A DNA stretch of 64,000 bases from Rahnella victoriana (GTDB lineage: Bacteria > Pseudomonadota > Gammaproteobacteria > Enterobacterales > Enterobacteriaceae). The stretch covers positions 1-64,000 of the forward strand of contig NZ_SJOJ01000001.1 of NCBI RefSeq assembly GCF_004330295.1. Direction: 5' to 3'. Below, one piece after another: positions 22,159 to 31,083 of this stretch. A program made the position numbers and the translations under genes. The notes beneath the pieces are model-generated. The model was not told where the DNA came from. It saw nothing but the letters and a program-made list of their open reading frames with translations, and searched no databases. How positions within the stretch are numbered: the first letter of the stretch is position 1; each line of letters starts with the position of its first letter.

Positions 22159-22706
22159 CACACAGGCTCCCGGATCAGGCCAGGGGTTTTCAGCACCACG
22201 TCACGCACCGCTTCGTAATAGCGCACATAACCGGTACAGCGGCAGATGTGATTTTCCAGCGCGCCGTTAATCGCGCCTTCCAGTTCTGACAGCGCCACCG
22301 GATGTTTTGCCAGACGTTCCAGCAACAGGGTCGCGGCGTTCACAAAGCCCGGCGTGCAGTAACCGCACTGAAAACTGTAATGCTCCATGAAAGCCTGCTG
22401 AACCGGCGACAGCGTGACGTCCCCTTTGTCATCGGTTTTCGCGTGGCCTTCGACGGTACGCACTTTTTTGCCGTTGAAGTAATGTGCGCCGGTGATGCAG
22501 GTGCGGACTTCTTCGCTGGTGCCGCTGTCATGGTCGACAATGGCGACACAGGCGTGGCAGATGCCCTGCCCGCAGCCGAGACGGCAACCGGTCAGCGCAA
22601 CATATTCGTGCAGGAAGTCGATCATCATCAGGCCTTCAGGAACCTCCAGCGGGCCGTATTGTTGATGGTTAATGGTCAGCGTTAAAGGCTGCGTTTTGAT
22701 GCTCAT
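22158..22706 (-). CDS. [2Fe-2S] subunit of a molybdenum hydroxylase
   Basis: Small iron-sulfur subunit of the xanthine-oxidase family. 182 residues: a plant-ferredoxin-type cluster site with C45, C50, C53 (GCGQGICHAC) and C70, and a helical second cluster site with C114/C117 (QCGYC) and C155/C157 (ICRCTGY). No signal peptide, so it presumably folds around the large subunit and is carried out with that subunit's Tat signal. Overlaps both neighbours by a few bases. No FAD-binding medium subunit is encoded, which fits an enzyme that donates to cytochrome c rather than NAD+ or oxygen. Confidence 0.9.
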   Translation of the reverse strand: MSIKTQPLTLTINHQQYGPLEVPEGLMMIDFLHEYVALTGCRLGCGQGICHACVAIVDHDSGTSEEVRTCITGAHYFNGKKVRTVEGHAKTDDKGDVTLSPVQQAFMEHYSFQCGYCTPGFVNAATLLLERLAKHPVALSELEGAINGALENHICRCTGYVRYYEAVRDVVLKTPGLIREPV

Positions 22707-25492
22707 TGTAAAACCTCACGAATATTTTCAGCACGGACAGGCAAATCACGGAAACGATGGCCGGTGGCATGGGCGATGGCGTTAACCAGCGCGGCGACCA
22801 CCGGGATCATCACCACTTCAGCCATGCCTTTCGGCGGATCGGTTTCCGACAGCGCGGGCAGGATATCGCTGGTCTGTTTCCAGACCGCCACATCGCTGGC
22901 ACGCGGCAAATGGTAACGGTTGAAATTCCACGTTCCGTTGCCCGGCCCGTCTTCGTACAGCGGCAAATACTCGTGTAATGCGTGGCCGATACCCATCGCC
23001 AGCCCGCCCTGCAACTGGCCGGATACCAGCTCCGGCACAATCAGATTGCCGCACTCCATCACCGAATGATGGGTCAGCAGTTCGACCTTGCCGGTGGCGA
23101 TCTCCACCGCGATTTCGGCCAGTGTGCCCACCGCGCTGTAATAGGTCACAGACGCGTTGTTGCGCTGCGTCGGCGGGTAATACACTGCGTCGCGCGCCAG
23201 CGTGCGGAATTCGCCCGCGCCGTTGCGCACCGCCATGCCATCCACCGGAATACGCTGACGCACATCGTTCAGGGTGAAATCCGCTTCCGCCCATTGCCAG
23301 CGGTTGAAAACATGCACCGCCGCACCGGTTATGCCGTTCATCTCGTAGGCTTTTTTCGCCAGCGTTTCGAGGCTGAGAATTTGCATGCCGTTAGCCGTCA
23401 GACCCCCTTCCACCCAGCGCGCATCTTCCTTGCGCACGACATAAGGCGCAGCCTGTCCGCCGCCGATGCCGGTTTGCCAGATAGCCATCGCCGCCGGCCA
23501 GATGCCGTTGTCGAAGATCAGGCGTGCCGCTTCGCGGGTGCTGTGCGAGAAGTAATAGGCCGAGTTACTGGCGCTGGACGGCGAACAGTAAGACGGCGAC
23601 CAGCGCGGATTGGTTTGCAGTTTATCCTGCTCTTCCTGCGACATAATGTACGGGTCGCCGCTGGTTTCCACCGGCAGTACCGACCAGTCGGTCACCGAGA
23701 AATGGGCCTGTTCCGCCGGTTTTCCCAGCCATTCAGCGCACAATACGGACTGCGAGGTGGACATGCCCGTCCCCATTTCTGCGCCGCTGTGCCACAGGCT
23801 GATTTCGCCTTTTTCACTGATTTCTACGCGGGCAAATGATGTTTCCGCACCGGTACCGAAATCTTTCTGCACGCAACCAAAACCGACGCCATAACGCTTG
23901 CCGGGATGCTGGCTTTCGTACTCTGTCTTACGCGTCTCGCGCTCGGTCCATAACGGATGAACCGCGGATTTCTCCAGCACTTCATCGGCACGGATCGCCC
24001 CCGCCGGAATGGCACCCTGCGTATTTTTCATGCCGGATTTCAGCACGTTGCGTAAGCGAAACGCGATCGGATCCAGCTTCAGTTCGGCGGCCAGTTCATC
24101 CATCATCATTTCGGTGGCGGCCATACTTTGCAGCGTGCCGTAGCCACGGGCAGACCCGGCATCCAGCGCGCGCGAGGCCAGCCCGACGGCGGATAAATCA
24201 CTTTTGGGGAAGTAGTAAATCGACTGCGCAGCGGTTGCGCCCACCATCACCACCGACGGTGTAAAGTTGCTGCGCCCGCCGCCATCTGCGGTCATCGCCG
24301 CATGGAAGGACTGCAACATACCGGTTTTACGGTTAACGGCGATGTCGTAATTCATGTCAAACGCGTGGCGTTTAAGGGAAGACTGGAACTGTTCGAAGCG
24401 GTCATTGGCCAGACGCACCGGCAAACCGTCGCCGTACATCGCCGCAACCGCACCGTAATACGGGAAGTTGTAGTGATCTTTAGAGCCATAACCGACGGTG
24501 TAACACGGATGCATGATCAGCGTTTTTACCGTGCGGTGCGATTTCGCCATCATACGCGGCATCTCGTCCGCCACTTCCTGCGGCGACTGGGTCGGCACCA
24601 CCATATGCAGGGTTTGCGTCGCCGCATCGTACCAGCCGTTCGCGTTATCCGGTTCGAGGGCCGAGGTATCTACCGACTGCGTGGTGAATTTACGCGACAT
24701 CACCAGCCAGTCCTGCGGCGGCGATTTCAGTTCCTCCGCCATTTCACCGGCGTAGAACATGCCCTGCTCATCCAGCTTGCCGCCTTCGCGCCCTTCCGGC
24801 CACACCGGCAGGTGCTTGCGCATCCCGACCGGGAATACCGGCATGTCTTTCAGGCTGGAGAACGTATCGTCTTCAAAAGCGGTTTCGCCGCCGACACGCA
24901 CAAAACGGAACGTGCCCCAAGGATCCCGTTCCAGCGGTCCGGTTTTCTCACCGTAGCGCACCACGTTGTCTTTGAATTTGAGAGCATTTTTGGCGAAACG
25001 GAACCGGGCGAAATCCTGATACACCAGAATCGCCACCGCCTGCCCCAGATAGGCCGGGGTTTTGCCTTCCGGCAGCAGCATGTCTTCGCCATAAAAGGCG
25101 GGAAACGCCAGTCCGTCGCGGGCCAGCACATCGGCGGTGACCAGCTGATCGGGCTGTAAATCGTCGCCGAGCAGGGAGAGGTCTAACCCGGTATACATTT
25201 TATCGGCTTCGGTCACGCGGATGATAAAGGCGTGCGCCTGTTTTTGCGGCCAGTGCGGCATGTCCTGAGCGCGGATATCACGTGCAAACACTTTTTGCCC
25301 CATGACTTTCGCTTTGCCATCAATACGGAAACGAACGCGTTTGTTTTGCGCATCCCATTGGGGAGATTGCAGAATTTTTTCTTCGAACAGCGCGGCATAA
25401 GCACGGCTGTGCAACGGCGCGAGATAAACGGAGACACCAGCGATCACAGCGCCTTTCACAAAGCGCCGCCTGGACGGGTTGAAATTGCTCAT
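22703..25492 (-). CDS. Tat-exported molybdopterin large subunit, aldehyde/N-heterocycle hydroxylase-like
   Basis: Catalytic subunit of a xanthine-oxidase-family hydroxylase. 929 residues beginning with a twin-arginine signal (SRRRFVKGAVIAGVSVYLAP), so periplasmic. Two large Mo-cofactor domains follow; near the C terminus PPKGMAEVVMIPV holds the Glu (E892) in the place of the catalytic KGVGE glutamate of the family. The three-gene set (large, [2Fe-2S], cytochrome c, no FAD subunit) resembles IorAB- and aldehyde-dehydrogenase-type enzymes, which oxidise N-heterocycles or aldehydes. The substrate cannot be read from the sequence. First gene of the operon; the ATG has AGGA at 4-5 bases. Divergent from an XdhC-type factor, which supports Mo-cofactor sulfuration or insertion. 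These genes are not in this place in E. coli. Confidence 0.9.
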   Translation of the reverse strand: MSNFNPSRRRFVKGAVIAGVSVYLAPLHSRAYAALFEEKILQSPQWDAQNKRVRFRIDGKAKVMGQKVFARDIRAQDMPHWPQKQAHAFIIRVTEADKMYTGLDLSLLGDDLQPDQLVTADVLARDGLAFPAFYGEDMLLPEGKTPAYLGQAVAILVYQDFARFRFAKNALKFKDNVVRYGEKTGPLERDPWGTFRFVRVGGETAFEDDTFSSLKDMPVFPVGMRKHLPVWPEGREGGKLDEQGMFYAGEMAEELKSPPQDWLVMSRKFTTQSVDTSALEPDNANGWYDAATQTLHMVVPTQSPQEVADEMPRMMAKSHRTVKTLIMHPCYTVGYGSKDHYNFPYYGAVAAMYGDGLPVRLANDRFEQFQSSLKRHAFDMNYDIAVNRKTGMLQSFHAAMTADGGGRSNFTPSVVMVGATAAQSIYYFPKSDLSAVGLASRALDAGSARGYGTLQSMAATEMMMDELAAELKLDPIAFRLRNVLKSGMKNTQGAIPAGAIRADEVLEKSAVHPLWTERETRKTEYESQHPGKRYGVGFGCVQKDFGTGAETSFARVEISEKGEISLWHSGAEMGTGMSTSQSVLCAEWLGKPAEQAHFSVTDWSVLPVETSGDPYIMSQEEQDKLQTNPRWSPSYCSPSSASNSAYYFSHSTREAARLIFDNGIWPAAMAIWQTGIGGGQAAPYVVRKEDARWVEGGLTANGMQILSLETLAKKAYEMNGITGAAVHVFNRWQWAEADFTLNDVRQRIPVDGMAVRNGAGEFRTLARDAVYYPPTQRNNASVTYYSAVGTLAEIAVEIATGKVELLTHHSVMECGNLIVPELVSGQLQGGLAMGIGHALHEYLPLYEDGPGNGTWNFNRYHLPRASDVAVWKQTSDILPALSETDPPKGMAEVVMIPVVAALVNAIAHATGHRFRDLPVRAENIREVLQ

Positions 25493-25874
25493 AAATTCCT
25501 TTGCTTCTTATTGTCTTTCTTATAATTCGGTAATTTCATGACCGTTAAAATCCTGAAAATACCGTTTAACGCGGTGGATTATAGGTGTACGGCTTTCTGC
25601 AAGTCATGATGAATCACACATTTTTAATATTTCATTCACAATTTTGCGCAAATTAATGCGATAATTATTTCTGTTGCGCAAACAATGAACAAAAGGGATT
25701 GACGCCAGATGAGACAGATTTCATTGCCACTGACGGGGCATAAAAGCGATACCCGGGCGGAAAAAACCGGGGCAGGCCTCTGAATCCGCCGTCGCAGGAA
25801 ACAGCATAAAATCCTGTCATCACCGCGCACCCGCTGGTTCCCCACTCTCCCGCTTATTTCGTACGGAAATCTGC
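25493..25874. promoter_or_regulatory. Divergent promoter region of the Mo-hydroxylase operon and xdhC-like gene
   Basis: About 380 AT-rich bases with no gene. It should hold both divergent promoters. TTATAA on the minus strand near 25520 could be a -10 for the operon. Its most distinct feature is the pair of TTGCGCAAA sites at 25644-25682. Confidence 0.5.
25644..25682. promoter_or_regulatory. Two TTGCGCAA palindromes exactly 30 bases apart
   Basis: The perfect palindrome TTGCGCAA, extended to TTGCGCAAA, is at 25644-25652 and 25674-25682. The start-to-start distance of 30 bases puts both on the same face of the helix. This is a plausible paired operator for an unlinked regulator controlling the divergent genes. 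Confidence 0.5.
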
Positions 25875-26885
25875 ATGCAGCATCTTGATAATCAGGTTAT
25901 TTCTCAGGCCGCCGGATGGCTGGCCCATCAGCCGGTATGGTTGTGTACCGTGCTGGCGACCTACGGTTCTTCCCCGCGTGCGCCGGGCGCACTGATGGCG
26001 GCGACCCGTGACGGGCACTTTTGTGGCTCGCTTTCAGGTGGCTGTGTCGAAGAGGATTTTTTACAGCGCCTTGCGGCTGGCGATTATCTGCAGGCCAGTC
26101 AGGTGGTGCGCTACGGCGAAGGCGGGCTGACGCCGAATATTGCCCTGCCCTGTGGCGGCGCTCTGGATGTTCTGATCGAATACCTGCCCGCGACCACGGG
26201 CAGTGTGGATTATCTGCAAAAGATGGGCATGGCGCTGGCGGGACATTACGCGCTCACTAAAACACTGACGCTGCCTGCCGCCTGTGATCATCTGGCCCTG
26301 ACGGATTATCAGCACGGCACCCAGGTGATACGCGACGGCAACACGGTGACGCTGCATCTGGCGGCCGCACCGCGTCTGCTGATTGCCGGGTTATCCGCCG
26401 TCGCGCTGTATTGCGCAGAGTTTGCCAGCGCACTGGGGTTTGAGGTGGTGGTGTGCGAATGTCGCGATGACGTGCTGGAGAATTTTCTCCCCGCACTTAA
26501 AACGGATATCCGGCTGGAAAAGCAGTTCCCGGCAAAGTATCTCGAACAGCAGGGCTGTCATGCCAATACCGCGATTGTGGCACTGACCCACGATCCGCGA
26601 ATGGATGACCTGACGCTGATGGAAGCCGTGAATACTCCGGCGTTTTATATCGGCGCGATGGGGTCTCAGCGCAACAGCGCCCGCCGCCGTGAGCGGCTGC
26701 AAAGTATTGCGGATTTCTCCCATGAGGATGTTGCCCGTGTGCACGCACCGGTTGGCTTAGCCATCGGCAGCAAAACCCCCGCGGAGATTGCGCTGGCCGT
26801 CATGGCTGACATCGTGAAGCACAAAAACGGCATAAAAAAGCCTGAGGTTTGCGCCTCAGGCTCGTTGCAGTCTGCGTTACCCTGA
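25875..26885 (+). CDS. XdhC-family molybdenum-enzyme maturation factor
   Basis: XdhC-type chaperones bind molybdenum cofactor, promote its sulfuration and insert it into xanthine-oxidase-family enzymes. 336 residues: the N-terminal XdhC/CoxI domain holds GSSPRAPGALM and GSLSGGCVEEDF, and the C-terminal Rossmann-like domain runs from about 165 (PRLLIAGLSAVALYCAEFA) to PAEIALAVMADIV. GGA lies 8 bases before the ATG. Divergent from the three-subunit hydroxylase, its likely client. The last 20 codons run through the hairpin that terminates ycfJ on the other strand, so the C-terminal tail (KPEVCASGS...) is probably not functional sequence. Confidence 0.88.
   Translation: MQHLDNQVISQAAGWLAHQPVWLCTVLATYGSSPRAPGALMAATRDGHFCGSLSGGCVEEDFLQRLAAGDYLQASQVVRYGEGGLTPNIALPCGGALDVLIEYLPATTGSVDYLQKMGMALAGHYALTKTLTLPAACDHLALTDYQHGTQVIRDGNTVTLHLAAAPRLLIAGLSAVALYCAEFASALGFEVVVCECRDDVLENFLPALKTDIRLEKQFPAKYLEQQGCHANTAIVALTHDPRMDDLTLMEAVNTPAFYIGAMGSQRNSARRRERLQSIADFSHEDVARVHAPVGLAIGSKTPAEIALAVMADIVKHKNGIKKPEVCASGSLQSALP
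26831..26862 (-). terminator. ycfJ terminator inside the 3' end of the xdhC-like gene
   Basis: Perfect 9-base-pair stem AGCCTGAGG/CCTCAGGCT with a 6-base loop followed on the minus strand by TTTTTATG. It lies 26 bases past the ycfJ stop, within the opposing coding frame. Confidence 0.75.
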
Positions 26886-26887
26886 CA

Positions 26888-27424
26888 TCAGGTCCGGGTA
26901 AGTTGCAGCTGTCCGCTTTTATCCAGCGGGATCTGGGTACCCGGATCGTGGTCCATGCGCACTTTCCCTTGCTGATCGCCTATTTTATAGGTCACATCAT
27001 AACCCAGCGTTTTTTCATCCTTGTCGTACACGGTTTTACAGCGTTGCTGCTGCGTGGTGTACGTGTCGTTTTCCTGCATGCTGCTTTGCACGCGGTTACC
27101 TGCATAACCGCCCCCGAGCGCACCGGCTACCGTCGCGACATCACGTCCGCGGCCGCCACCAAACTGGTGACCCAGTACACCCCCGGCGACAGCACCCAGT
27201 ACCGAACCGGCAATCTGATGCTCATCCTGGACAGGGCGTCGGTGAGTGACGGTCACGTTGCGACATTCCTGACGCGGGGTTTTGGTGGTTTCTTTGATTG
27301 GCGTCGCGCTGACAACCTGCGCGTACTGCGGGCCAGATGAAAAGACATTCATGCTTGCAACGCCAGCAATGCCCAACGCCGCAGCCACTCCGATACCGAC
27401 CCCAGCTAACATTGACTTGTTCAC
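26888..27424 (-). CDS. ycfJ: YcfJ family glycine-zipper protein
   Basis: 178 residues, close to E. coli YcfJ (179). It has an N-terminal membrane or signal segment (MLAGVGIGVAAALGIAGVAS) and a glycine-zipper stretch at about 80-115 (GSVLGAVAGGVLGHQFGGG), the outer-membrane-associated Gly-zipper type; the conserved RQECRNVTVTHRRPVQDE block precedes it. Function unknown; E. coli ycfJ has been linked to biofilm and stress. Start: GTG at 27424 with GGAGGA at 6 bases, aligning with the E. coli N terminus. The 3' end is 2 bases from the end of the convergent xdhC-like gene. Confidence 0.92.
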   Translation of the reverse strand: MNKSMLAGVGIGVAAALGIAGVASMNVFSSGPQYAQVVSATPIKETTKTPRQECRNVTVTHRRPVQDEHQIAGSVLGAVAGGVLGHQFGGGRGRDVATVAGALGGGYAGNRVQSSMQENDTYTTQQQRCKTVYDKDEKTLGYDVTYKIGDQQGKVRMDHDPGTQIPLDKSGQLQLTRT

Positions 27425-27784
27425 AGGACTTCCTCCGAAAATGTTACCACGCAATGGCTCCGTTACCGGCAGCCTCTCAGCGGACAACAGCACATCTGAG
27501 ATCCGGCGTGCGTGAATCGCCGTCTGTGACAATCTGTTCTTGTAAACGTAATGTTAAGTGTGCACAGCAAAACGTAAGCAAACAATAAGACGAACTCTGT
27601 AAGTGGGATAAATGACGGAGCTGCCGGGTGTTTCGGAGGATTCTTAGCTGACAATGACACAATGGCGGAATCTTATGCTGTTTGCAGGGTCACCGGGGCT
27701 AAAAAGAAAAAAGCCTGTCATAAACAGGCTCTTAGGTATGAAACGATTCAGCTGGCGTTGAAAAAAAACGCCAGTGAACAGGTA
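27425..27784. other. Gap between ycfJ and ndh
   Basis: No gene seen. It contains the ycfJ upstream region, the ndh terminator (27701-27730) and a second hairpin CTGGCGTT/AACGCCAG at 27752-27774 between the ndh stop and that terminator. Confidence 0.5.
27701..27730 (-). terminator. ndh terminator
   Basis: AGCCTGT/ACAGGCT stem with a 5-base loop followed on the minus strand by TTTTTCTTTTT. Confidence 0.85.
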
Positions 27785-29089
27785 TCAGTGCAGTTTCAGA
27801 CGCGGACGGATCACGCGGTTGATGCCGCCGACCAGCATCATCAGACCGGTTTTGATGTAACCGTGCAATGCAATCTGGTGCATACGGTACAGCGAGATGT
27901 AAACCAGTCGCGCCAGACGCCCTTCCACCATCATGGAACCGCGCATCAGGTTGCCCATCAGGCTGCCGACCGTACTGAAGCGCGACAGGGAAACCAGCGA
28001 GCCGTGGTCTTTATACACGTAAGGTTTCAGGCTCTGGCCTTTGCGTTGCGCCATGATATTGGCGAAGCAACGGGACGCCATCTGGTGCGCAGACTGGGCG
28101 CGTGGCGGCACAAAACCACCGGCCGGTTGCGGACAGGACGCACAGTCGCCGATGGCGTAGATGTTCGGGTCGCGCGTGGTTTGCAGCGTCGGTTCAACCA
28201 CCAGCTGATTGATACGGTTGGTTTCCAGACCGGCGATCTCTTTCATGAAGTCAGGGGCTTTAATCCCCGCCGCCCAGACCATCAGGTCTGCATCAATGAA
28301 TTCACCGGATTTGGTGTTCAGGCCATTTTTATCGGCGCTGGTCACCATGGTCTGCGTCAGAACCCGCACGCCCAGTTTGGTCAGTTCATTGTGCGCCGCC
28401 GCAGAAATTCGCGGAGGCAAGGCAGGCAGAATACGCTCACCGGCTTCCACCAGCGTGACGTTCAGCGCTTCGCTGTCCAGACCTTCAAAACCGTAACTGT
28501 GCAACTGTTTCACCGCATTGTGCAGCTCGGCAGACAGTTCAACTCCGGTCGCCCCGCCGCCGACAATGGCGATGTTCACTTTCTTCTGCTTGTCTTCACT
28601 TGCAGAGAATTTGAGGAACAGGTTCAGCATTTCGTTATGGAAACGGTGCGCCTGATGCGGGTTATCCAGGAAGATGCAGTGATCTTTCACGCCCGGCGTA
28701 CCGAAATCGTTAGAGGTACTGCCCAGCGCCATCACCAGTGTGTCGTACGCGATATCACGCACCGGCACCAGCAACTCACCGTTTTCATCGCAAATTTCCG
28801 CGAGTTTAATGGTCTGGCTGTCACGGTCGATGTCGGTCAGTGAACCGATCTGGAAGGTAAAACCGTGGTTGCGGGCATGAGCCAGATAGCTCAGCGCATC
28901 CACGCCGTCATCCAGGCTGCCGGTGGCCACTTCGTGTAACAGCGGTTTCCAGAGATGGCTGTGGTTACGGTCGACCAGAATGATCTCCGCTTTTTTCTTA
29001 CGGCCGAGTTTATGGCCCAGGCTGGTCGCCAGTTCCAGACCGCCGGCGCCACCGCCGATAATCACAATTTTCTTCATTGGTGATGTCAA
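27785..29089 (-). CDS. ndh: NADH:quinone oxidoreductase II (NDH-2)
   Basis: Single-subunit, non-proton-pumping NADH dehydrogenase feeding ubiquinone in the inner membrane. 434 residues, the E. coli length. FAD-binding dinucleotide fold at about 5-35 ([16 protein letters not shown]), NADH-binding fold at about 170-205 ([19 protein letters not shown]), second FAD motif NIYAIGDCA, and a C-terminal amphipathic membrane anchor ending in VIRPRLKLH. Start: TTG at 29089 with GAGGGGG at 5-6 bases; E. coli ndh also uses UUG. An ATG at 29077 is too far from the ribosome binding site. An FNR-like site lies upstream, in line with anaerobic repression of ndh in E. coli. Confidence 0.97.
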   Translation of the reverse strand: MTSPMKKIVIIGGGAGGLELATSLGHKLGRKKKAEIILVDRNHSHLWKPLLHEVATGSLDDGVDALSYLAHARNHGFTFQIGSLTDIDRDSQTIKLAEICDENGELLVPVRDIAYDTLVMALGSTSNDFGTPGVKDHCIFLDNPHQAHRFHNEMLNLFLKFSASEDKQKKVNIAIVGGGATGVELSAELHNAVKQLHSYGFEGLDSEALNVTLVEAGERILPALPPRISAAAHNELTKLGVRVLTQTMVTSADKNGLNTKSGEFIDADLMVWAAGIKAPDFMKEIAGLETNRINQLVVEPTLQTTRDPNIYAIGDCASCPQPAGGFVPPRAQSAHQMASRCFANIMAQRKGQSLKPYVYKDHGSLVSLSRFSTVGSLMGNLMRGSMMVEGRLARLVYISLYRMHQIALHGYIKTGLMMLVGGINRVIRPRLKLH

Positions 29090-29353
29090 AATGACCCCCT
29101 CAAATGTGAACCAATTGTTATATAAGAGTAAAAATATTATCCTTATATTACATAGGGTTGCTTAAGTTAAATCGGTATCTGAGACGGAGGATATCACGCG
29201 TGGTGATTTGGTCATACCAAAATTGATATAGGTCAATTTAAATTCAATTGGATAATTTGAGTTACGGAAATGGCACGCATTTTGACATTTTTAAATCAGC
29301 GGGTTAGAGGCACATCTGATGGAAAAACGATTTCGAAGACGGGAATGACATCG
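29090..29353. promoter_or_regulatory. ndh upstream region
   Basis: AT-rich region without a gene, carrying the ndh promoter. An FNR-like palindrome lies at 29223-29236. The ycfP terminator begins at its far end. Confidence 0.45.
29223..29236. promoter_or_regulatory. Putative FNR site upstream of ndh
   Basis: TTGAT-ATAG-GTCAA matches the FNR consensus TTGAT-N4-ATCAA with one mismatch, 134 bases upstream of the ndh start codon. Confidence 0.55.
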
Positions 29354-29386
29354 TTAAAAAAACCACTGCCCGGAGACAGTGGTTTT
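29354..29386 (-). terminator. ycfP terminator
   Basis: AAAACCACTG/CAGTGGTTTT stem with an 8-base loop; on the minus strand it ends in a run of seven T. It lies 27 bases past the ycfP stop. Confidence 0.8.
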
Positions 29387-29412
29387 GAGTAATTCAGAAA
29401 CGACTTGTTAAA

Positions 29413-29955
29413 TCAGGCGATGTTTTTGAACGCCTTAATGCGTTGCAGATGCGTCGAGATATCCCTGAATTTGTGGGTCTGATGCTCGTCCCATTCAACC
29501 GGATAGTAGTGATGCAACTTCTCAGCGGTTTGACTGCTGTCGAGCACGCCATCTTCACGGGATAAAATCACCAGACAACGGTCACGGTTTTTCTCGCGGA
29601 AATCACTGATGCACTTGGTGGCGATATCTTCATATTCTTCCGGACGGTCGATTTTGCCCGCCATATTATCCTGCGGCGACAGGTTCGGGTTGAACATCAC
29701 CTGACGGATCCCGCACAGAAAACCAATGCGTTCAGCCCAGAAACCGCCCAGCCCGACGCCGCAAATCAGCGCATTTTTATCGGTCGTTTCGTGCAGTACT
29801 TTATCGACTTCTTTCAGCAAATGTTGCATGTCATGACGCGGATGCAGCGTGCTGTAACTGATGAAGCGCACGTCCGGATCAATGAACTGGAGCTGCAACA
29901 CTTTCTCGTGGTTACCGGGACTGGTTGAATCGAAGCCATGCAAATAGATAATCAT
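29413..29955 (-). CDS. ycfP: YcfP family alpha/beta-hydrolase-fold protein
   Basis: 180 residues, the same length as E. coli YcfP, with [19 protein letters not shown] at the start and [18 protein letters not shown] in place of the nucleophile elbow. The usual GxSxG serine is replaced (GVGLGG), so esterase activity is doubtful. Function unknown. Last gene of the hinT-to-ycfP series; nagZ ends 52 bases upstream, and the two are co-conserved across enterobacteria. Confidence 0.93.
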   Translation of the reverse strand: MIIYLHGFDSTSPGNHEKVLQLQFIDPDVRFISYSTLHPRHDMQHLLKEVDKVLHETTDKNALICGVGLGGFWAERIGFLCGIRQVMFNPNLSPQDNMAGKIDRPEEYEDIATKCISDFREKNRDRCLVILSREDGVLDSSQTAEKLHHYYPVEWDEHQTHKFRDISTHLQRIKAFKNIA

Positions 29956-30007
29956 CGTTTACCTCATCCTGAATGTGCGTTGAACCCTTCACGCGGTCGG
30001 AAAAACG

Positions 30008-31048
30008 TTACAGGGCAGCCTGTTTGTGTTCCTGCCAGCGGGCGTCGAGAGCGGTAAGATCGCGGTTTGCCTGCTTCCAGCGATCCGAATTTCGCAGATC
30101 CTGACGGGCCTGTTTCCCGCTGTACAATCCGCGATGATACAAGTGTGCAACACGTTCAGCGTTGACCGGGGACAGGTTATCCAGCACGCTTACCGCACCT
30201 TTACGGTTATTACAGGCCAGGATCATGTCACAACCGGCATCAAGCGACGCCTGCGCGCGCTCAGGATAAGTGCCCATGATTGCCGCACCTTCCATCGAGA
30301 TATCGTCAGAGAAAATCACGCCGTCAAACTTCAGTTCCTTGCGCAGAATGTCCTGCAACCAGTATGGCGAACCACTGGCCGGACGCGGATCGGCCTGCGT
30401 ATAAATCACGTGTGCGGGCATCACGGCATCCAGCAATTTACGCGCGTTAAGCTGGCGGAAGATGGCCATGTCGTGCTCACGGATCTCCGCCAGCGGGCGG
30501 TCGTCACGCGGGGTTTCTTTATGCGAGTCCGCGCTGACCGCGCCGTGTCCCGGGAAATGTTTGCCGGTGGTTTTCATGCCAGCGGAATGCATACCGAGAA
30601 TATATTGCTCTGCCATGTCCAGCGCTTTCGCCGGCTCAGCATGGAACGAGCGTTCACCGATAGCGGCGCTGATATGCCCGATATCCAGTACCGGCGCAAA
30701 GCTGATGTCGATATCCATCGCAATCATTTCTGAAGCCATCAGCCAGCCACTTTCCTGCGCCAGCCGTGCGGCCTCATGGGGCGCATTGAGGGCGGCAAAA
30801 GATTGTGCCGCAGGCAAACGGGTAAAACCTTCGCGGAAACGCTGTACGCGCCCGCCTTCCTGATCCACCGCCAGCACCAGCCTGTCGTGTGACGCGGCGC
30901 GGATCTGGCGGATCAGTTCATGTAACTGATCAACATCATGATAATTACGGGTGAATAAAATCAGCCCGCCCACCAGCGGGTGCTGCAAAATTTCACGTTC
31001 TTCGGCATCCAGCGCGTAGCCAGCGACATCCAGCATTACAGGTCCCAA
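30008..31048 (-). CDS. nagZ: Beta-N-acetylhexosaminidase NagZ
   Basis: Cytosolic glycoside hydrolase family 3 enzyme that removes GlcNAc from 1,6-anhydroMurNAc-peptides during wall recycling; its products induce AmpC in species with AmpR. About 346 residues. The family 3 signature [14 protein letters not shown] is present, as is the nucleophile Asp in [10 protein letters not shown]. Start: the longest frame begins with a GTG at 31060, but that codon overlaps the GGAG ribosome binding site, so initiation is probably at a TTG, either 31051 (8-base spacing) or 31048 (matches the E. coli MGPVMLDV start). 31048 is used here. Confidence 0.95.
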   Translation of the reverse strand: MGPVMLDVAGYALDAEEREILQHPLVGGLILFTRNYHDVDQLHELIRQIRAASHDRLVLAVDQEGGRVQRFREGFTRLPAAQSFAALNAPHEAARLAQESGWLMASEMIAMDIDISFAPVLDIGHISAAIGERSFHAEPAKALDMAEQYILGMHSAGMKTTGKHFPGHGAVSADSHKETPRDDRPLAEIREHDMAIFRQLNARKLLDAVMPAHVIYTQADPRPASGSPYWLQDILRKELKFDGVIFSDDISMEGAAIMGTYPERAQASLDAGCDMILACNNRKGAVSVLDNLSPVNAERVAHLYHRGLYSGKQARQDLRNSDRWKQANRDLTALDARWQEHKQAAL

Positions 31049-31083
31049 CAAAATGGACACTCCTTTTTATTTTCAGACGATTA

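Noticed and set aside
24302-25159. 285-codon plus-strand frame inside the Mo large subunit gene
   Set aside because: Antisense shadow with Arg/His-rich composition and no domain pattern.
27662-28843. 393-codon plus-strand frame opposite ndh
   Set aside because: Shadow of ndh; no recognisable protein features, and it starts inside the ndh terminator region.
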